A stretch of 64,000 bases of DNA from Sphingomonas hylomeconis. GTDB taxonomy: Bacteria > Pseudomonadota > Alphaproteobacteria > Sphingomonadales > Sphingomonadaceae. Below, piece by piece: positions 18,991 through 27,830 of this stretch. The notes beneath the pieces were generated by a model. That model did not search any database, was not told the origin of the DNA, and saw only the letters and a program-made list of their open reading frames with translations. The number at the start of each line of letters is the position of its first letter. The stretch's first letter is position 1. The DNA is taken from NCBI RefSeq assembly GCF_025370105.1, contig NZ_JANQBK010000010.1, positions 1-64,000 of the forward strand, given 5' to 3'. The translations under genes and the position numbers were made by a program.

Positions 18991-19890
18991 TCAGTCGGCA
19001 TTGGGCGCGACCACGGTCAGCGCGCCGGGCTGGATGCTGAACTCAAGGGGCATGCGCAGCGCCCTCACCTCGCCATCCAAGGCGATATCGATCTGTCGCG
19101 ACCGCCCGCTGACCGCAAGCGCATGGACGTCGCCGAGCGCTGCGAAATCCTCCTGCGGGTCCGCCCGCCCCGTCAGCGTGCGCAGCGCGAAGCCGAGCAG
19201 CGCACGACGACGGCGCGCGGCGACGGCGAAGACGGAAAGCAAGCCATCGTCCAGCGCATCACGCGTACCGATCTGCCCCGCCGCCAATGCATAATGGTTG
19301 TTGCCGACGAACAGCATCGGCGTGATCACCTCCTGCTCGCCATCTGGGCCGTGCAGGCGCAGGCGATGGTGGCGCAGCCGCTTAAGTGCGGCCCAGGACG
19401 CCGGAATGGCGGCGAGCCATTTGGGCAGACCGTGCTGCATCTGCCGTTCATCGCGCAGCCGCACCATCTCCGGGTACAGGCCGATCGAGGCGTTGTTGAG
19501 AAACAGATGGCCGTTGACCTGGCCGATGTCGATCCGGCGCGTGGGCCGCGCTGCGATCAGCGTTGCCGCACCGGGCAGGTCGAGCGGGACGTTAAGTTCG
19601 CGCGCAAGGTGGTTGCGCGTGCCGAGCGGCAGGATGCCGAGCGCAGCCTTCCCCTTCATGAGCCCCGCCGCCGCGCTACCCAACGTGCCGTCGCCGCCCC
19701 CCACCACGACCAGCGGGAGGTGCGCGTGTCTCTCGGCGGCAGCGCGAATGTCGCTACTGTCGATCAGGTGTAGATGGATCTCGAGCCCAGCCTGGTCGAA
19801 GGCGGCGCGGACTTCGGCCCCGAGTCCATCGCCTTTCGCCGCCGCGGTGCCGCCAGCAGCGTTGATCAGCACCGGAACGGCAGCACTCAC
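18991..19890 (-). CDS. Diacylglycerol/lipid kinase family protein (YegS/DgkB fold)
   Basis: Predicted lipid kinase of the DAGK_cat (PF00781) family, phosphorylating a lipid alcohol with ATP. Motifs: VPVLINAAGGT at the start, the nucleotide-binding VVGGGDGTLGSAAAGL, GILPLGTRNHLARELN, and a C-terminal beta-sandwich ending FSIQPGALTVVAPN. I set the start at GTG 19888-19890, which overlaps the upstream peptidase stop (GTGA) and gives 299 residues; the frame stays open upstream inside that gene. Translational coupling with the peptidase is likely. Substrate (diacylglycerol, sphingoid base or other) not determinable, though sphingolipid-making organisms often encode several of these kinases. Confidence 0.85.
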   Translation of the reverse strand: MSAAVPVLINAAGGTAAAKGDGLGAEVRAAFDQAGLEIHLHLIDSSDIRAAAERHAHLPLVVVGGGDGTLGSAAAGLMKGKAALGILPLGTRNHLARELNVPLDLPGAATLIAARPTRRIDIGQVNGHLFLNNASIGLYPEMVRLRDERQMQHGLPKWLAAIPASWAALKRLRHHRLRLHGPDGEQEVITPMLFVGNNHYALAAGQIGTRDALDDGLLSVFAVAARRRRALLGFALRTLTGRADPQEDFAALGDVHALAVSGRSRQIDIALDGEVRALRMPLEFSIQPGALTVVAPNAD

Positions 19891-21149
19891 CCGAGCGGCG
19901 CGTCGATCGAGGCCGGTGGCGTCGAAAACCATTGCGGGCCGGCAGCGGTCATGTGGAAGCAATCCTCCAGCCGCACGCCGAACTTGCCCGGCAGGTAAAG
20001 GCCGGGTTCGTTGGAAAAGCACATGCCGGCCGCGAGCTTCGTCGCCTCGCCGCGGACGAGATTGACCGGTTCGTGGCCGTCCATGCCGATGCCATGACCG
20101 GTGCGGTGCGACAGGCCGGGCAGTGTATAATCCGGGCCGTAGCCGAGCCCGGTATAATAGTGCCGCACGGCATCATCGACTTGGCCGGCGGCCGTGCCGA
20201 TCCTGGCGGCGGCAAAGGCAACCTGCTGGCCCTGCGCAACCTCGCCCCATACTTTGCGCTGTGCCTTGCTTGGGCGACCATGGACGAAGGTGCGCGACAC
20301 GTCGGACTGATAGCCTTGCACGGTACAGCCGCAATCCATCAGCACGATTCCGCCATCGGTGACGATCTGCGGCTGGCGGCTGCCATGTGGATAGGCCGCG
20401 GCCTCGCCGACCAGGACAAGTTCGAATTCGGGATCGGCGCCCAGCTTGCGCGTCGCCGCGTTCATCAGCGCGGCGATGTCGCGGTTGGTCATGCGCTTCT
20501 CGATGCGCGGATAGGTCCAGCGATAGGCGGCGATCGTCACCTCGGTGGCGGCCTGCATCAGCGCGATTTCCGCGGCGGTCTTGATCATGCGGCAACCGCG
20601 CACGACCGGGTTGGCGGTGACGATCCTGGCGTCGGGCAGAACATGCTGGAGCGCGTCGACCGCGAAGAAGCGCATCGTCTCCTCGATCCCGATCGGGCGG
20701 GCGGCGAGCTTGCGATCTCGCAGGAACCCGGCGACGACCGCAAGCGGGTTCTGATCCTCCTGCCACACGCGCACCTCGGCGTTGATGCCGAGCGATTCGC
20801 GCACCGACGGCTCTTCGAAAAACGGCGTGACGATGCACGGCTCGCCCTCAACCGGCAGGATCGCGCAGGTCAGCCGCTCGCTGCGGCTCCAGCGCACGCC
20901 GGTGGAATAGATCAGCGACGAGCCCGGCTCGATCAGCACCGCGCCGATCCCGTTCGCCCTCATCAGTGCCTGCGCGCGAGCAAGCCGGGCAGTGCGTTCG
21001 GCCGTGCCGATCGGGCGCGTGCCGCCGGTGATATCGCGCAGCGCAGAAAGATCGGGTTCGGCGGCGCGGAGGGCGCCGGCAACATTGAGCAGCGGTAACA
21101 CCGCCGCGGCGCGGAGCATCTGGCGGCGATTGGGGGTGGGCATTGGCAT
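19887..21149 (-). CDS. M24 family metallopeptidase (Xaa-Pro dipeptidase-like), Tat-exported
   Basis: 420-residue pita-bread-fold peptidase. The N-terminus has a twin-arginine signal (PNRRQMLRAAAVLPLLNVAG, then ALRAAE), so export of a folded metalloenzyme is predicted. The C-terminal catalytic domain shows the five metal ligands: Asp in LMDCG and Asp in GYQSDVSRTF, His in HRTGHGIGMDGHE, Glu in SNEPGLYL, Glu in VRLEDCF. Start either ATG 21149 or 21143. It is divergent from the symporter gene (77 bp between) and overlaps the lipid-kinase gene. Likely cleaves Xaa-Pro bonds in periplasmic peptides; activity not proven. Confidence 0.88.
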   Translation of the reverse strand: MPMPTPNRRQMLRAAAVLPLLNVAGALRAAEPDLSALRDITGGTRPIGTAERTARLARAQALMRANGIGAVLIEPGSSLIYSTGVRWSRSERLTCAILPVEGEPCIVTPFFEEPSVRESLGINAEVRVWQEDQNPLAVVAGFLRDRKLAARPIGIEETMRFFAVDALQHVLPDARIVTANPVVRGCRMIKTAAEIALMQAATEVTIAAYRWTYPRIEKRMTNRDIAALMNAATRKLGADPEFELVLVGEAAAYPHGSRQPQIVTDGGIVLMDCGCTVQGYQSDVSRTFVHGRPSKAQRKVWGEVAQGQQVAFAAARIGTAAGQVDDAVRHYYTGLGYGPDYTLPGLSHRTGHGIGMDGHEPVNLVRGEATKLAAGMCFSNEPGLYLPGKFGVRLEDCFHMTAAGPQWFSTPPASIDAPLG

Positions 21150-21226
21150 CGCCACAAACGATACGGCGCTTGACCGCACGGCCGCAATCCCCTTCCCTGC
21201 CGCCACAGATCAATACCGGAGCATCC

Positions 21227-22546
21227 ATGGGCAAGCGCCTTACCTATTATATCCTGATCGGGCTCGTGCTTGGCGGCATCGTCGGCCTGGCGGTGAACGC
21301 CTATTTCGACGACAATGGCGGCGCGGGCACCAAACAGGCGGCCGATATTGCCGGCTATTTCTCGATCGTCACGGCCTTGTTCCTGCGCCTGATCAAGATG
21401 ATCATCGCCCCGCTGGTCTTCTCCACCCTGGTGGTGGGCATCGCGCATATGGGCGATACGCAGGCGCTCGGGCGGATCGGGTTCCGCTCCGTCGCCTGGT
21501 TCCTGTGCTGCAGCCTGGTCTCACTGGTACTGGGCCTCGTGCTGGTGAATTTCTTCCAGCCTGGCGTCGGCCTGGCGATCCCGATCCCGCCGATCGATGC
21601 CGCAAGCGGCGTCGACAAGGCGGCGTTCAATCTCAAGGATTTCATCTCGCACATCGTGCCGTCGTCGATGATCGATGCGATGGCCAAGAACGAGATCCTG
21701 CAGATCGTGGTCTTCTCGATCTTCGTCGGTGTGGGCATCACCGCGGTGGGCGAAAAGGCGGCACCGCTGGTTCGCGGGATCGACGCGCTGGCGCAGGTCA
21801 TGCTGCAGGTGACCAATTACGTCATGCGTTTCGCGCCGTTTGCGGTGTTTGCGGCAGTGGCGGGGACGCTCGCCGAGCGTGGCCCCTCGATCATCGGCAG
21901 CTTGGCCTATTTCATGGGCACCTTCTATATCGGTATGGGACTGCTGTGGTGCCTGCTGATCGGCGCCTGCTTCCTGATCGTTGGCCCACGCACCGCGCTG
22001 CTGGTCAAATATATCCGCGAGCCGCTGCTGCTCGCTTTCTCGACTGCCTCGTCCGAAGCGGCCTATCCGCGCACGCTCGAGGCGCTCGACCGGTTCGGCG
22101 TGCCGCCGCGGATCGCCAGCTTCGTGCTGCCGCTCGGCTATTCGTTCAACCTCGACGGTTCGATGATCTACATGACCTTCGCGACGGTATTCATCGCCCA
22201 GGCGTACGGCATCGACATGACGGTGGGGCAGCAGATCATGATGCTGCTCGTGCTGATGGTCACGTCGAAGGGCGTGGCCGGCGTGCCGCGCGCCAGCCTG
22301 GTGGTGATCGCCGCTACCCTGGCCTTCTTCGATATTCCGGAGGCGGGCCTGCTGCTGATCTTGGCCGTGGATCACTTCCTCGACATGGGGCGCAGCGCGA
22401 CCAATGTGGTGGGCAATGCCGTGGCGAGCGTGGTCATCGCCAAGTGGGAGGGCAAGCTAGACGTACTCGAGCCCGCCGAGATCGACCCGCTACCGGCACC
22501 GTTCGGCCATGGGCCGGCGGTGGATCGGGATCGCTTCGGAGGGTAA
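21227..22546 (+). CDS. Dicarboxylate/amino acid:cation symporter (DAACS/SDF family)
   Basis: 439-residue inner-membrane transporter of the GltP/DctA family, using Na+ or H+ to import C4-dicarboxylates or acidic amino acids. Features: N-terminal helices (YYILIGLVLGGIVGL), the RLIKMIIAPLVFSTLV segment, the serine-rich re-entrant loop STASSEAAYPRTLEAL, the unwound helix motif FNLDGSMIYMTFA (NxxG/T type), and the C-terminal DHFLDMGRSATNVVGNA with the substrate-binding Asp, Arg and Asn. Start ATG 21227 is preceded by a purine-rich stretch (CCGGAG). Substrate specificity cannot be settled from these motifs. Confidence 0.93.
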   Translation: MGKRLTYYILIGLVLGGIVGLAVNAYFDDNGGAGTKQAADIAGYFSIVTALFLRLIKMIIAPLVFSTLVVGIAHMGDTQALGRIGFRSVAWFLCCSLVSLVLGLVLVNFFQPGVGLAIPIPPIDAASGVDKAAFNLKDFISHIVPSSMIDAMAKNEILQIVVFSIFVGVGITAVGEKAAPLVRGIDALAQVMLQVTNYVMRFAPFAVFAAVAGTLAERGPSIIGSLAYFMGTFYIGMGLLWCLLIGACFLIVGPRTALLVKYIREPLLLAFSTASSEAAYPRTLEALDRFGVPPRIASFVLPLGYSFNLDGSMIYMTFATVFIAQAYGIDMTVGQQIMMLLVLMVTSKGVAGVPRASLVVIAATLAFFDIPEAGLLLILAVDHFLDMGRSATNVVGNAVASVVIAKWEGKLDVLEPAEIDPLPAPFGHGPAVDRDRFGG

Positions 22547-22590
22547 CCGTCCCCGGCCTCGGCGTTTCCCGACACAGGCGTTGTTTCGGT

Positions 22591-22623
22591 GGCGACGATC
22601 GATGCGGCCTATCGATCGTCGCC
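22591..22623. terminator. 13-bp perfect inverted repeat between convergent genes
   Basis: GGCGACGATCGAT (22591-22603), 7-nt loop, exact complement (22611-22623). It lies 44 bp after the symporter stop and 51 bp before the GST stop on the other strand. No T-tract, so it could be a factor-assisted terminator or a protein site. Confidence 0.5.
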
Positions 22624-22673
22624 ATGCATTGCCCAAGCCGTAGCGGGGCTATGCCGCCAGGTAGGGATGGTCC

Positions 22674-23312
22674 TCAGGCGTAGGCGTAAGGCCCGCCCTT
22701 GGCGAGTGCGGCCTGGTACGCCGGGCGGGCGTGGATCTTGGCCAGCCAAGCGATCGTTGCTGGCCGCGACTCATCCAGCCCGCCCCGGCTGCGCGCCGCC
22801 TCTAGCGGGAAGCTCATCATGATGTCGGCAGCGGTGATTTCGTCGCCCGCGAACCATGGCCGCTGCGCTAGCTCGGATTCGACATAGTCGAGATGGACAT
22901 CGACCATCGGCTGGACGCGCTTGAGCGCGCGTTTACCAAAGAGTGGAATACGCCCTAGGACAAGCAACAGCAACAACGGTGGCATCATCGAACCTTCGGC
23001 GTAATGCAGGAACTGACGATAGCGCAGCACCGAATCGCGGTGCGCCAGCGGTCCGAACTTGCCGTCGGCCTTTTCGACGAGATATTCGACGATCGCGCCG
23101 GTCTCGACGATTACGCGCCCCGCGCCCGCCTCGGTGTCTTCGATCATCGGCGACTTGCCGAGCGGATGGACCTGCTTGAGTTCGGGCGGGGCCAGCATGG
23201 TCTGCTTGTTCCGCTCGTAGCGCTTGATCTCATAGGGCAGGCCGAGCTCTTCGAGCATCCAAAGGATGCGCTGCGAGCGCGAGTTTTCGAGATGATGGAC
23301 GATGATGGTCAT
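22674..23312 (-). CDS. Glutathione S-transferase family protein
   Basis: 212-residue cytosolic GST. The thioredoxin-like N-terminal domain begins VHHLENSRSQRILWMLEELG, with Ser in NSRSQ as the probable glutathione-activating residue, the cis-Pro region GKSPMIED and the gamma-Glu contact VIVETGAIVEYL. The helical C-terminal domain contains the N-capping box region FAGDEITAADIMMSF. Nu/beta-like class by overall look. It lies downstream of recA on the same strand but separated by 257 bp and the recA terminator, so it is probably independently transcribed. The substrate is unknown. Confidence 0.9.
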   Translation of the reverse strand: MTIIVHHLENSRSQRILWMLEELGLPYEIKRYERNKQTMLAPPELKQVHPLGKSPMIEDTEAGAGRVIVETGAIVEYLVEKADGKFGPLAHRDSVLRYRQFLHYAEGSMMPPLLLLLVLGRIPLFGKRALKRVQPMVDVHLDYVESELAQRPWFAGDEITAADIMMSFPLEAARSRGGLDESRPATIAWLAKIHARPAYQAALAKGGPYAYA

Positions 23313-23507
23313 GACGCTCTCCGGTTTGCGCCCAAGCTAGTGCTGTGGCGGCGGTTGTCGAGCGGCGCTGTCGAATCGCACGGTATAGGCGGCGCCGGAC
23401 CCGGGGGTAGGCTGCGGGTGATCCCGATCGGCTCTATGGCCGGCGGGTCGGACGAAGGCTAGGGCACGGACGCCTGCCCCGCCCCCGCCCCCCCTCGGCG
23501 GACGCGC

Positions 23508-23537
23508 GAAAGGCCCGCTGACACGAGCGGGCCTTTC
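23508..23537 (-). terminator. Terminator of recA
   Basis: Perfect 12-bp stem (GAAAGGCCCGCT at 23508-23519, AGCGGGCCTTTC at 23526-23537) with a 6-nt loop, 32 bp downstream of the recA stop. On the minus strand the stem ends in TTTC. The rest of the 257-bp gap toward the GST gene is C-rich and shows no gene. Confidence 0.75.
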
Positions 23538-23569
23538 CAATCGTGCGACGATGTACCGCCGCGAACGTC

Positions 23570-24691
23570 TTACAGTTCGTCGTCGCCGTCCTCGTCGGGC
23601 TCGGGACCGGCCATCATTTCCTCGGCGACCTTGTCGGTGCGCGTGCGGATCGACTGCTCGAGCCGGTCGCACATTTCCGGATGCTCTTTCAGATAGGTCT
23701 TCGAATTCTCGCGTCCCTGGCCGATGCGAACGCTGTCGTAGGAGAACCAGGCGCCCGACTTCTCGACCAGACCGGCCTTGACGCCGAGATCGAGGATCTC
23801 GCCGATCTTCGACACGCCCTGCCCGTACATGATGTCGAACTCGACCTGCTTGAACGGCGGCGCGACCTTGTTCTTGACGACCTTGACGCGCGTCGTGTTG
23901 CCGATGATCTCGTCGCGATCCTTGATCTGACCGGTGCGGCGGATGTCCAGGCGGACCGAGGCATAGAATTTGAGCGCGTTGCCGCCGGTGGTGGTTTCCG
24001 GATTGCCGTACATCACGCCGATCTTCATGCGCAGCTGGTTGATGAAGATCACCATGCAGCGCGAACGGCTGATCGAGCCGGTCAATTTGCGCAACGATTG
24101 CGACATCAGGCGCGCCTGCAGGCCGACATGGCTGTCGCCCATCTCACCCTCGATTTCGGCCCGCGGCACCAGGGCGGCGACCGAATCGACCACCAGCACG
24201 TCGATCGCGTTGGAGCGCACCAGCGTGTCAACGATCTCGAGCGCCTGCTCGCCGGTATCGGGCTGCGATACGATCAATTCGTCGATGTTGACCCCGAGCT
24301 TCTTGGCATAGACCGGATCGAGCGCATGCTCGGCGTCGACGAACGCGGCAGTGCCGCCGCCCTTCTGTGCCTCAGCAATGACATGCAGCGCGAGCGTGGT
24401 CTTGCCCGACGATTCAGGGCCATAAATCTCGATCACGCGGCCGCGCGGCAGGCCGCCGACGCCGAGCGCGATGTCCAGACCGAGCGAACCGGTCGAGATC
24501 ACCTCGACCTGCATGGTCTGCTTCGAGCCGAGCTTCATTGCCGACCCCTTGCCGAACGCCCGGTCGATCTGTGCGAGCGCCGCTTCGAGCGCCTTGGCAC
24601 GTTCGCCTGCGGCCTTCTCGCCGGCCTTGTCTGATGCTGCTGCCATTTTGCTGTCGATAACCTTGAGAGATGCCGCCACTGGAGCCTCCAT
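23570..24691 (-). CDS. recA: Recombinase RecA
   Basis: ATP-dependent strand-exchange protein and coprotease that triggers LexA self-cleavage. 373 residues: Walker [10 protein letters not shown], Walker [11 protein letters not shown], loop L1 region [17 protein letters not shown], loop L2 [20 protein letters not shown], and an acidic C-terminal tail (DEDGDDEL). The start is either ATG 24691 ([13 protein letters not shown]) or the internal ATG at 24646 ([11 protein letters not shown]); the former is kept. A GAAC-N7-GAAC LexA box lies 64-78 bp upstream, so SOS induction is expected. Confidence 0.97.
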   Translation of the reverse strand: MEAPVAASLKVIDSKMAAASDKAGEKAAGERAKALEAALAQIDRAFGKGSAMKLGSKQTMQVEVISTGSLGLDIALGVGGLPRGRVIEIYGPESSGKTTLALHVIAEAQKGGGTAAFVDAEHALDPVYAKKLGVNIDELIVSQPDTGEQALEIVDTLVRSNAIDVLVVDSVAALVPRAEIEGEMGDSHVGLQARLMSQSLRKLTGSISRSRCMVIFINQLRMKIGVMYGNPETTTGGNALKFYASVRLDIRRTGQIKDRDEIIGNTTRVKVVKNKVAPPFKQVEFDIMYGQGVSKIGEILDLGVKAGLVEKSGAWFSYDSVRIGQGRENSKTYLKEHPEMCDRLEQSIRTRTDKVAEEMMAGPEPDEDGDDEL

Positions 24692-24754
24692 CGCTAGACC
24701 GAACGCCAGATGCGTTCAATGCGTGATGCAGGGTGTATCGTATTTGTTCTATGG

Positions 24755-24769
24755 GAACAAGGGGGGAAC
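24755..24769 (-). promoter_or_regulatory. LexA (SOS) box upstream of recA
   Basis: GAAC at 24755-24758, seven bases, GAAC at 24766-24769; on the recA strand this reads GTTC-N7-GTTC, the direct-repeat operator of alphaproteobacterial LexA. An overlapping palindrome TTGTTC-N5-GAACAA (24744-24760) is also present. Location before recA makes the assignment strong. Confidence 0.85.
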
Positions 24770-24899
24770 GCAGCTATTTGCGCGTCCTGGGACGCGCGGC
24801 TGCCCCGTGCGTCGACTGCCCACAGTGGTGGCCGATCGAGATCATGTGAGTCGCCCCTGATATGCGCCGGGCAAGCGGGATAGTGCCGATATCAGAGCG

Positions 24900-25253
24900 T
24901 CAGGCGAGGCTATCCAGGGCCTTTGCCACGCCGTCCATCGTGAACGGCTTGGCCAGGGTCGGTCGTGCGCGATGCGCCTCGATCACGCCGTCCTGCGATC
25001 CGCCGGTGGCAAAGACGAACGGCACGCCGCGCGCCGCCAGCGCGTCAGCGATCGGCCAGCTCTTCTCGCCGCCGCTCAGATTGACATCGAGGATTGCAGC
25101 GTCGACGCCGCCGGCCTCGACCGCGCCAAGCGCGTCCGCGACATTGTCCGCCTGCCCCGCCAGTTGATGGCCGAGTATCTCGAGAAAGTCCTCGAGCATC
25201 ATCGCGATGAGCGGTTCGTCCTCGACAATCAGGATACGTTGCGGGCCATTCAT
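24900..25253 (-). CDS. Single-domain response regulator (FAT GUY-like)
   Basis: 117-residue stand-alone receiver domain. The acidic pocket is EDE (residues 11-13), the phospho-acceptor is Asp56 in AAILDVNLSG, and the conserved Lys is in TLAKPF. The beta4 region reads VPFVFATGGS, close to the PFxFATG(G/Y) motif of the FAT GUY receivers, of which SdrG of the sphingomonad general stress response is the known example; here Gly replaces the Tyr. No output domain, so it acts by protein contact or as a phosphate sink. It is 83 bp downstream of cckA on the same strand, so co-transcription is possible. Confidence 0.88.
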   Translation of the reverse strand: MNGPQRILIVEDEPLIAMMLEDFLEILGHQLAGQADNVADALGAVEAGGVDAAILDVNLSGGEKSWPIADALAARGVPFVFATGGSQDGVIEAHRARPTLAKPFTMDGVAKALDSLA

Positions 25254-25336
25254 CGTCCGCCCTTAGCCAATCGTCCGCCCCGCCGCCAAGTCATTTCGGT
25301 ACCGCGCCCAAACGCTGTGGCGTGATGATGATCGCG

Positions 25337-27754
25337 TCATGGCTTGGTCGTGAGCACGGTCCGCGCTGCCTCGGCGAGTTGCTGCACCGAAAAGGGCTTG
25401 GCCAGGAAGTGGACATTGTCGAGATCGATCGACTTGCGCAGCGTCTCCTCCGCATAGCCGGACATGAACAGGATCGGCAGGTCGGGATAGCGCGCACGCA
25501 CCGCACGAACCATCGTCGGGCCATCCATCACCGGCATCATCACGTCGGAAATAAGCAAATCCGGCTTGTCGTTGTTCGCAAGCACGTCGAGCGCCGCCTC
25601 GCCATGTTCGGCGGTGAGCACGGTATAGCCTTGCCGGCTAAGTGCGCGCTCGGCGATCGCGCGGACCATGTCCTCGTCCTCTACGAGCAGGATCGTGCCC
25701 GTCCCCCATAGATCGACCGGCTTCGCTTTAGCCACAGGTGTGCGGACCGGCTCGGGCGTGGTGCCTTCCTTGTAGATCGGGGCGGTATGCACCGGCAGGT
25801 ACATGGTGAAGGTCGCACCAGGCCCGCCGCGATTGTTCTCGGCGAAGATATAGCCGCCCGACTGCTTGACGATACCGTAAACGGTCGACAGGCCGAGCCC
25901 CGTGCCCTTGCCCACTTCCTTTGTAGTGAAGAACGGCTCGAAGATCTTGGGCAACACGTCGGCCGGGATGCCGGTGCCGGTATCGGCAACGTCCAGCGCG
26001 ATATAATCGGCGATCGGCAGAATGTCCGACCCCATGTGGCGCACCTGCGCAGCGGAGACGGCGCGAGTCTGGATCGACAGCGTACCGCCGCCCCGCGCAT
26101 TCTGCGACAGCATGGCGTCGCGCGCGTTGACCGCGAGATTGACGACGACCTGCTCGAGCTGCCCCGGATCGGCACGCACCGGCCCCAGGTTGCGGCCGTG
26201 CTTCACGGTGAGCGTTACCGTCTCGCCGAGCAGCCGCTTGAGCAGATTGGAGACTTCGGAGATCACGTCGGGCAGTTGCAACACCTGCGGCCGCAGCGTC
26301 TGCTGGCGCGAGAAAGCGAGCAATTGCCGCGTCAGGCTGGCCGCGCGATTGGAATTGGCGCGGATCTGCTGGATATCGTCATAATCGCCGTCGCCCGGCG
26401 TGTGGCGCATCAGCATCAGATCGCAATGCCCGATGATCGCGGTCAGGATATTGTTGAAATCGTGCGCCACGCCGCCCGCCAACTGGCCTACCGCCTGCAT
26501 CTTGGTCGCCTGCGCGACCTCGCGCTTCAGCCGCGTCTCCTCGCCATTGTCCTTAAGGCTGAGCAGCACCGACGCTTCGCCCAGCCCGCGCGCGCCGGCG
26601 ATGGTCAGCGCGACGGGTTCGTCGGGATGGTCCTTCAGGCGGACGGCGAGATCGGTCGAATGCGTCGCGCCATTGGCGAAGCGGCGGATCGCGTCGGCAA
26701 CCACGCCTTTGTCCTCGCGCACCAGCAGATCGCCGGGATAGAGCGGCGGCGCGGCAGCATCGACCTGCGCGGCGCGCGCAAAGGCGTCGTTCATCTGGAT
26801 GAAGCGCCCGTCGCGATCGACCAGCGCGATGCCGAACGGCATCAGGCTGACCAGACTGCGGACATGCGCGCTGGCACTGGCGCCAATCGCGGGGGGCGCA
26901 CCGGCGCCTTCCTCGTCAAGCAGGGCAACGAGCATCGGTGCATCGTCGCCATCGAGGAACGGGATCTGCAGCACGCGCAGCGGCACGCCGGTCAGCCCCT
27001 CGCGCTCGAAACGGACCTGCCCATGCGTGTCGGTGATCAGGAAGCGCGCAAAATCGCGCCCCGAGATCGCGCCCTCCTCATGCCCCATGGCACGGGCGCG
27101 AAGCACGCGATTGGCTTGGCGGATGCGGCCATCCGGGCCAATCAGTGCGGTCATGATACCCGCCGAAGCAAGCCGGTCGCCGGTCGGGCCGGCGATCATC
27201 GCCTCGACGCTGGCGGCCATGTCGAGCCCCTCGGCACCGCGAAACCGCCAGACCAGCAGATCGTCCAATTCCCCGGCGCGCTCGACGATCGCACCGAGCG
27301 GTCGCCCGCGGGCGAGCATCCGCGCCACGCTGGCGCTGCCATCGCGCCAGGCAGCGCGGCCGGCGTTGCTGAGCTGCTCGATCCCGGCGGGATCGACTGG
27401 CAGCCCGGGCGGTGTGGGGAAACCCTCGAACAACTGCTCGTACTGGTCGTTGGCACAGATCAGGCGGCCGGCGCGATCGGTGATCGCCACGGCATCCGCG
27501 CTGCTCGCGGCGAGCATACGCGCCACCGACCAATCGGGCTCGATCTCCCCCGCCTTGGCGCGGGGGAACAGACGGCGCGCGGCGACGAGGCCACCGGCGA
27601 TGACAAGCGCAGTGGCGAAAAAGGCTGCAGCGACGGTCAGGTCGCCGATCAGCCAAAGAATAACGCCGGCCGCGGCAATGCCGCCGCCGATCGCAAAAAG
27701 CGCAGCGCCGCGCGTGTCGTCGGGTTTCGTCGGCAATCGGGGAAGGCTGGCCAT
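25337..27754 (-). CDS. cckA: Cell-cycle hybrid histidine kinase CckA
   Basis: Membrane kinase/phosphatase at the top of the CckA-ChpT-CtrA phosphorelay. 805 residues from ATG 27754: two transmembrane helices at about 17-39 and 40-62, PAS-like regions at about 80-180 and 200-400, HisKA with catalytic His431 in [14 protein letters not shown], the ATPase N-box ([10 protein letters not shown], about 540-549), G boxes DTGTGIP and [13 protein letters not shown], and a C-terminal receiver with phospho-acceptor Asp737 ([13 protein letters not shown]). A TTG at 27790 would add 12 residues. The kinase-receiver architecture and GGVAHDFNN box match CckA. ctrA is in this window at 51.1 kb. Confidence 0.93.
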   Translation of the reverse strand: MASLPRLPTKPDDTRGAALFAIGGGIAAAGVILWLIGDLTVAAAFFATALVIAGGLVAARRLFPRAKAGEIEPDWSVARMLAASSADAVAITDRAGRLICANDQYEQLFEGFPTPPGLPVDPAGIEQLSNAGRAAWRDGSASVARMLARGRPLGAIVERAGELDDLLVWRFRGAEGLDMAASVEAMIAGPTGDRLASAGIMTALIGPDGRIRQANRVLRARAMGHEEGAISGRDFARFLITDTHGQVRFEREGLTGVPLRVLQIPFLDGDDAPMLVALLDEEGAGAPPAIGASASAHVRSLVSLMPFGIALVDRDGRFIQMNDAFARAAQVDAAAPPLYPGDLLVREDKGVVADAIRRFANGATHSTDLAVRLKDHPDEPVALTIAGARGLGEASVLLSLKDNGEETRLKREVAQATKMQAVGQLAGGVAHDFNNILTAIIGHCDLMLMRHTPGDGDYDDIQQIRANSNRAASLTRQLLAFSRQQTLRPQVLQLPDVISEVSNLLKRLLGETVTLTVKHGRNLGPVRADPGQLEQVVVNLAVNARDAMLSQNARGGGTLSIQTRAVSAAQVRHMGSDILPIADYIALDVADTGTGIPADVLPKIFEPFFTTKEVGKGTGLGLSTVYGIVKQSGGYIFAENNRGGPGATFTMYLPVHTAPIYKEGTTPEPVRTPVAKAKPVDLWGTGTILLVEDEDMVRAIAERALSRQGYTVLTAEHGEAALDVLANNDKPDLLISDVMMPVMDGPTMVRAVRARYPDLPILFMSGYAEETLRKSIDLDNVHFLAKPFSVQQLAEAARTVLTTKP

Positions 27755-27802
27755 GGCCGTTTGTCTTGGAGCCTGTGGCGGGCGCGTCAAGGGGCTAGCG
27801 CC

Positions 27803-27824
27803 GCCCCTCCCGGTCGGGAGGGGC
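27803..27824. repeat. G+C-rich palindromic hairpin (CCCCTCCC family)
   Basis: GCCCCTCCCG, GT loop, CGGGAGGGGC: a perfect 10-bp stem in the 76-bp gap between the M13 peptidase stop and the cckA start. The same core (CCCCTCCCG / CGGGAGGGG) recurs at 48957-48978. It may terminate the M13 peptidase transcript. Confidence 0.6.
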
Positions 27825-27830
27825 GTGGGA

